From an uncultured bacterium (lineage in GTDB: Bacteria > Patescibacteria > JAEDAM01 > Absconditabacterales > Absconditicoccaceae): DNA of 11,825 nucleotides. The stretch is taken from positions 1 to 11,825 of the forward strand of contig CALFEN010000196.1 of assembly GCA_937950065.1 (NCBI GenBank). The letters are read 5' to 3'. This document shows positions 8,409 through 11,825 of this stretch, piece by piece (the first letter of the stretch is position 1; the number at the start of each line of letters is the position of its first letter). A program made the position numbers and the translations under genes. Under the pieces are notes generated by a model, which was not told the origin of the DNA, did not search any database, and was given only the letters and a program-made list of their open reading frames with translations.

Positions 8409-10655
8409 TTAAAAATCTACTATATTCATTCAGTCATAATAATAATTTATTATCTGTTTGTAGTCGTATCACTGTTCTGCTAGTTTTTGAGCTCATTCTC
8501 CAGAAAGTCAGACTCCATGTCCTCTAAAATCATCACAAGCATAGACATCTGTTACTGATTTGAGATAAGGAGTATCTGTCCAACCGTATTTTTCTTTACC
8601 CGAAAAAGTGAATCATGCAGAACAATTGAAGTACGGTAATATAGGCACAAAATCATTGTACATTATTATTTCATTATCAGTCACCTTCAATGCATCATAT
8701 CGTTTTTGAGAATATTTTTTAAATCATTCTCATACATACTTCTGGAAAATTCTAGGGTCATCTACAGCATTATACCTTGCTCATTGAGGGATAGAAGGAT
8801 GCTGATTTTTATTTTGCATATAAAAAAGTGTATAAGATTTTATAATAAGCGACATGGCTTTGATCTTTTCTATAGACTGCTTCTCTGATATCTCTCAAAT
8901 TCAATTCATATAATCCTCAAAAGGCAAATCGTTTATAACTACAAATTTTTTGATATATCATTTCTCTAGGTCTTTGATACTATCTTGTTTTATGATAAGA
9001 TTTCATTTAAAAATATTCCGCATACTTCCATCATAACCTTTCCTCTCAAAATTTACTATTTGAACAATATTATTATTAGCAATATAAACTTCGCTTACAT
9101 TGTATACTTTTTTATTTATAGTAGTTTTTAATTTATCCCCATTTACCACGATCGAAAGACTTTTCACATTTTTTACCTCCTTGGAGTCTACAGCGATATC
9201 ACATCAACTATCACATACTATATCCCATCACGTCATTGTAGTAGATGGAGTGTACAACAATACTTTAATATTTCAATCCAAAAGGGTTTTAGCTTCTTTC
9301 AGACTTATCTTATAAGAAATCTTTTTGGAGCTATTGGTTGCTGCGGCCCATCAAGTCTTGGTGATATATTCACTTTTCCTGACAGCCAATAAATTTTCTG
9401 CTTCCCTTGTCCAATATACAAGCATGTTCAATATATAATCTTTTTTTGATGAACTTGCCTTTACTTGTTGTTGACCACTTGCTCCAGATCATCTGTACTG
9501 CAAATTCAATGTTAATTTCCCTGTACTCTGATTACAGTTCAATACCTTAAATGTATCAGATAATTCCTCACAGGATTTTATCTTATCACTAACATCAAAT
9601 GGCAATGTTATACTACCTGTATTCCCTTCTATACTAAAACTACCAGTAAAAGACATTTGCACCTGTGTTCTTTTTGATCAAGTATTTGTAGAAACTGTTC
9701 ATGTATTTGTCTTTGTAGAAACCTTTGTTGTTGAAGTTTTTGTATCTGCGGAAGTCAATTTAATATCAGATTCCAAATTCCTGACTATTTTATATCTGAT
9801 TTCGTCCAGTTTATTATAAAGGTTTGTCCCTGGACAAGCTGTTTTACCAGCATCTTTATGTCATATCAAAGAATAATTTTTTGTATCAGTAAGATATGGA
9901 GCTACGGAACTTTCTATATGATAGGTCTTTTTGTCAAATATATTTATATTATATTTTTTTGACAAAGCTGTAGATAGTTTTACTAATGAATCAAGAGCTT
10001 CTTTAGTCGGCTCTTCTTCATTAAAATTTCAAATAAGAGATATTCATACTGTATCAGAATTATTCCATGAATCATGTGCTCATATCACTCCTGCTCATCA
10101 GGCTCTTCATTCATAAATATTTCAATATTGATCTATAATAAAATTGTATCAAATATCACCTCGTCAGTGAGTAATAGCATGATAATAGTAAGTGCTTTTG
10201 AGAAAAGACTTTACAGCATCAGCTCCTGAAAGAGCTGAATATTTATTTGCTGTGTGGTGCACTACTATAGCTTTTTTGTTGTAGTGGTACCGCAATGGCC
10301 GTCGCAACTTAAATTCTCAATCATAACCAACAGTTTTATCTATGGTAACCTGATCACTAAAATTTGTCTGCAGATATGTGTTTCTTGCGTCAGTTATCCT
10401 TTGTCCTGCTGTTTTCTTCATATAGAGATCATAATCATCTTTTTTCAATTCCTCTAAATATTTTTCGGAAGCTGCCTGATTTTTGAGCATCTGCTGATAC
10501 TCATCAAGCTGCCAATATCTAAAAGACTCATCTGCTCCCCGTTCTTCACGTGAGATTATATTAATATCATTTAATCACCAAATTCAATATTTAGCAAAAC
10601 TAAATCAACAGAACATAAAAAATCAAAATAATATTGATAGGGCTTTCTTAAACAT
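8409..10655 (-). CDS. Secreted amidase (PGRP/Amidase_2) fused to a SpoIID/LytB domain
   Basis: 748 residues with UGA=Gly. A signal peptide or anchor occupies about 1-21 (ending FSFA). A zinc amidase domain spans about 110-290: AIVVHHTANK with zinc ligand H133, HGRGDIGYNFIIDQYGNIYE, GRAGGAGVIGAHDSW, VGISLIGNF, and GHKDAGKTACPG with ligands H266 and C274 (eight apart, as in T7 lysozyme) and T272. It should cut the amide between N-acetylmuramic acid and the stem peptide. A Thr/Ser/Lys-rich linker (about 292-335) leads to a β-rich region. The C-terminal third resembles SpoIID: DLPFEDYMNGIGEISEK with the likely catalytic E588, FNCSAGFTFSG, and RGHGVGLSGEGAQKLAEQGY near the end. SpoIID cleaves glycan strands that have lost their peptides, so the two activities would act in sequence. 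It is a lone transcription unit. Confidence 0.92.
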
Positions 10656-10681
10656 TTTTTTCTAATTATTTTTAAATTTAT

Positions 10682-10725
10682 TATAATCTTTTATTTATAA
10701 ACGAATTCTTATAATAAAAGTTATA
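10682..10725 (-). repeat. Imperfect inverted repeat in the leader of the amidase-SpoIID gene
   Basis: Arms at 10682-10700 and 10709-10725 pair through CTTTTATT/AATAAAAG, flanked on each side by A/T pairs with single bulged adenines; the loop is about eight bases. It lies between the predicted promoter (10755-10782) and the start codon at 10655, in a leader of about 93 nt. With almost no G-C pairs it would be weakly stable. It has no U-tract, so it is not a standard terminator of the upstream gene. Confidence 0.45.
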
Positions 10726-10754
10726 TCTTAATCATGGCTTTTTATATATTCGTC

Positions 10755-10782
10755 ATTATAACCAAAATTTCTGTAATATCAA
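10755..10782 (-). promoter_or_regulatory. Probable promoter of the amidase-SpoIID gene
   Basis: On the minus strand, TTGATA (10777-10782, 5 of 6), a 16-base spacer and a perfect TATAAT (10755-10760). The -35 begins only 8 bp past the stop of the upstream gene. A second TATAAT at 10680-10685, nearer the start codon, lacks a recognisable -35 and is the weaker candidate. Confidence 0.55.
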
Positions 10783-10789
10783 CCAAAAC

Positions 10790-11638
10790 TTATTTAATAT
10801 TTTCTACATATTCCTTTGTAATTTTTTCAAAACTATTAAGAATTTCAAGTTTTAAATTTTGAGCAAAATTATTATTTTTTATAGTCTTCAATATATTATC
10901 TTTTCTACTTTTCAATGCATCAAGTATCTTCAGAAAAAATGCTTTCCTTTTGTCTTTATTCAATATCAAATCTCATATTTTTCAAATTTTATCTTTAAAT
11001 GATGCAGAAATTCTACTCACCATTTTATCTTTAATTTCAGATATTTTTTGCAGCATATCCTGCCTCAAATTATGATTAGTTTTTACCGTATCAACAAAGG
11101 CTACGGCATAGTTTCCAAAATCTGTTATCTTATCAGCGTCTATATATTGCCTAATGCTTTCAAAATAAGTATTTTCTATCTCCTCCAGTTTTGATAAAAA
11201 ATCGTCATTATTGTATGTCCCCTGATTTTTTTGTCCCTCTGCCTTTTGGTACAAATCCTTGATATTATTTACCTGTGTCTGGACAATATTTTTTATATTC
11301 TGTTTGTCTCAAGTGGTTAAATCGGCTTTTAGATATAGCTTAATGTCTGGATATTTACTATAAAAATCCTTTCGATTTTGATTTATTTTATTTTCAAAAT
11401 CTGTTTTTATAGAATTTATATTAGTAAGATCTCAAGACAAAGTAGAGAAATCAAATAATTGTGATGTTATATTTTTTATATAATCTGTTGTATTTTGCTT
11501 CGCCTGTCTAAAATTTAAGTTAAATGCAACTTTTGGAGGATTATTTGGAGTGGCATGTTTTAGAGAAAGAGGAGATTGCTCTGCCCATACAAAGTTCGCA
11601 GCAAAAATCAGAGTAAGAATAAATATTATTTTTTTCAT
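10790..11638 (-). CDS. Secreted helical protein of unknown function
   Basis: 282 residues with UGA=Gly. A classic Sec signal peptide opens the protein (MKKIIFILTLIFAANFVWA, cleavage probably after the final Ala, before EQ). The mature part is almost entirely hydrophilic and helix-rich, with long Lys/Asp/Glu/Gln stretches (YQKAEGQKNQGTYNNDDF, SKLEEIENTYFESIRQYI, MLQKISEIKDKMVSRI). No cysteine pattern, repeat or catalytic motif stands out, and I do not recognise a family. UGA-Gly occurs in STLSGDLTN, LTTGDKQ and KDKIGKIGDL, so standard-code calling would break it into several pieces. It starts 21 bp after the upstream stop, so the two genes are probably co-transcribed. An extracytoplasmic adaptor or surface protein is a guess from the signal peptide and helical character. 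Confidence 0.82.
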
Positions 11639-11659
11639 TTTATTTGATAATTTTATAAA

Positions 11660-11825
11660 TTAATATTCAGGAATCATCTCTTCATAGTAATTACTATTAT
11701 CAAGATTTATACGACTTCAATAGTCTACAGTACCAAGCATTTTATCCACCTGATGATCTATATCATTTACAATTTCGTCTGTATTATCAGCGATTCTTTC
11801 ATTTTCCTTTTTTATGTTATTTTGT
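11660..11825 (-). CDS. C-terminal fragment of an unrecognised gene (window edge)
   Basis: The last 54 codons plus a UAA stop of a gene that begins outside the window. The visible part is acidic and hydrophilic (ERIADNTDEIVNDIDHQVDK, then MLGTVDYGSRINLDNSNYYE ending MIPEY), with one UGA in DYGSRI that is consistent with Gly. The helical DEIVNDIDHQVDKM stretch resembles the style of the secreted helical protein downstream, from which it is separated by only 21 bp, so they probably form one operon. Function cannot be judged from this piece. Confidence 0.7.

Noticed and set aside
9100..10457. Three short plus-strand ORFs
   Set aside because: All lie antisense to the amidase-SpoIID gene and have no signal of their own.
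10760..10790. Pair of similar AACCAAAA(T/C)TT motifs
   Set aside because: Two short AT-rich imperfect copies only; no array or operator can be supported.
48..11825. Mass pseudogenisation or frameshifted assembly
   Set aside because: The interruptions are almost only UGA, not UAA or UAG, the frames are continuous, and catalytic residues are intact.
48..11825. Mycoplasma-type code (UGA=Trp, table 4)
   Set aside because: UGA falls on invariant glycines (SAM loop, MPG, GRAGG), while conserved Trp positions are UGG.
1..11825. tRNA or rRNA genes, CRISPR arrays, transposase or integrase genes
   Set aside because: None seen by eye on either strand; the only repeats are those of the tandem membrane-protein genes and the leader hairpin.

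Overview
This is an AT-rich stretch of bacterial DNA. All eleven genes I can support lie on the minus strand. They read as intact proteins only if UGA is glycine and UAA/UAG are stops (translation table 25). That code is known from the candidate phyla Absconditabacteria (SR1) and Gracilibacteria (BD1-5), so the DNA most likely comes from one of these small-genome, host- or prey-associated CPR/Patescibacteria. The reassignment can be seen directly. UGA falls on invariant glycines, such as the SAM-binding loop of RlmE, the M-P-G of a CHASE2 domain and the G-R-A-G-G of a PGRP-type amidase. Tryptophan is still written UGG, sometimes in the neighbouring codon. All ten visible stop codons are UAA. 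Bases 1-47 are not biological: they are the 3' part of the Illumina TruSeq universal adapter left at a contig end.

Layout, read in the direction of transcription from high to low coordinates. (1) 11825-10790: the end of an unrecognised gene, then a secreted helical protein of unknown function. (2) 10782-8409: a promoter, a long AT-rich leader with an imperfect hairpin, and a 748-residue secreted enzyme. It joins a zinc N-acetylmuramoyl-L-alanine amidase (PGRP/Amidase_2 type) to a SpoIID/LytB-type lytic transglycosylase domain. (3) 8320-7628: a promoter, an unrecognised 191-residue protein and a clear intrinsic terminator. (4) 7604-3738: a near-consensus promoter, then a tight operon of rlmE (23S rRNA 2'-O-methyltransferase), an unknown charged protein, and three tandem paralogues of a ten-helix DMT/EamA-like membrane protein. 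(5) 3704-48: a promoter, a membrane-anchored FecR-domain protein, then a CHASE2 class III adenylate cyclase whose start shares one base with the FecR stop (TAATG). The cyclase runs into the adapter.

Two functional themes stand out. The amidase-SpoIID protein could both strip peptides from glycan strands and cleave the stripped glycan, for the cell's own wall or that of a host or prey cell. The FecR/CHASE2-cyclase pair looks like a complete envelope-to-cAMP signalling input with all catalytic residues present, which is unusual in a reduced genome. No cAMP effector is in the window. No tRNA, rRNA, CRISPR array, transposase or integrase was seen. Shine-Dalgarno sequences are nearly absent, and starts are preceded by A-rich leaders.
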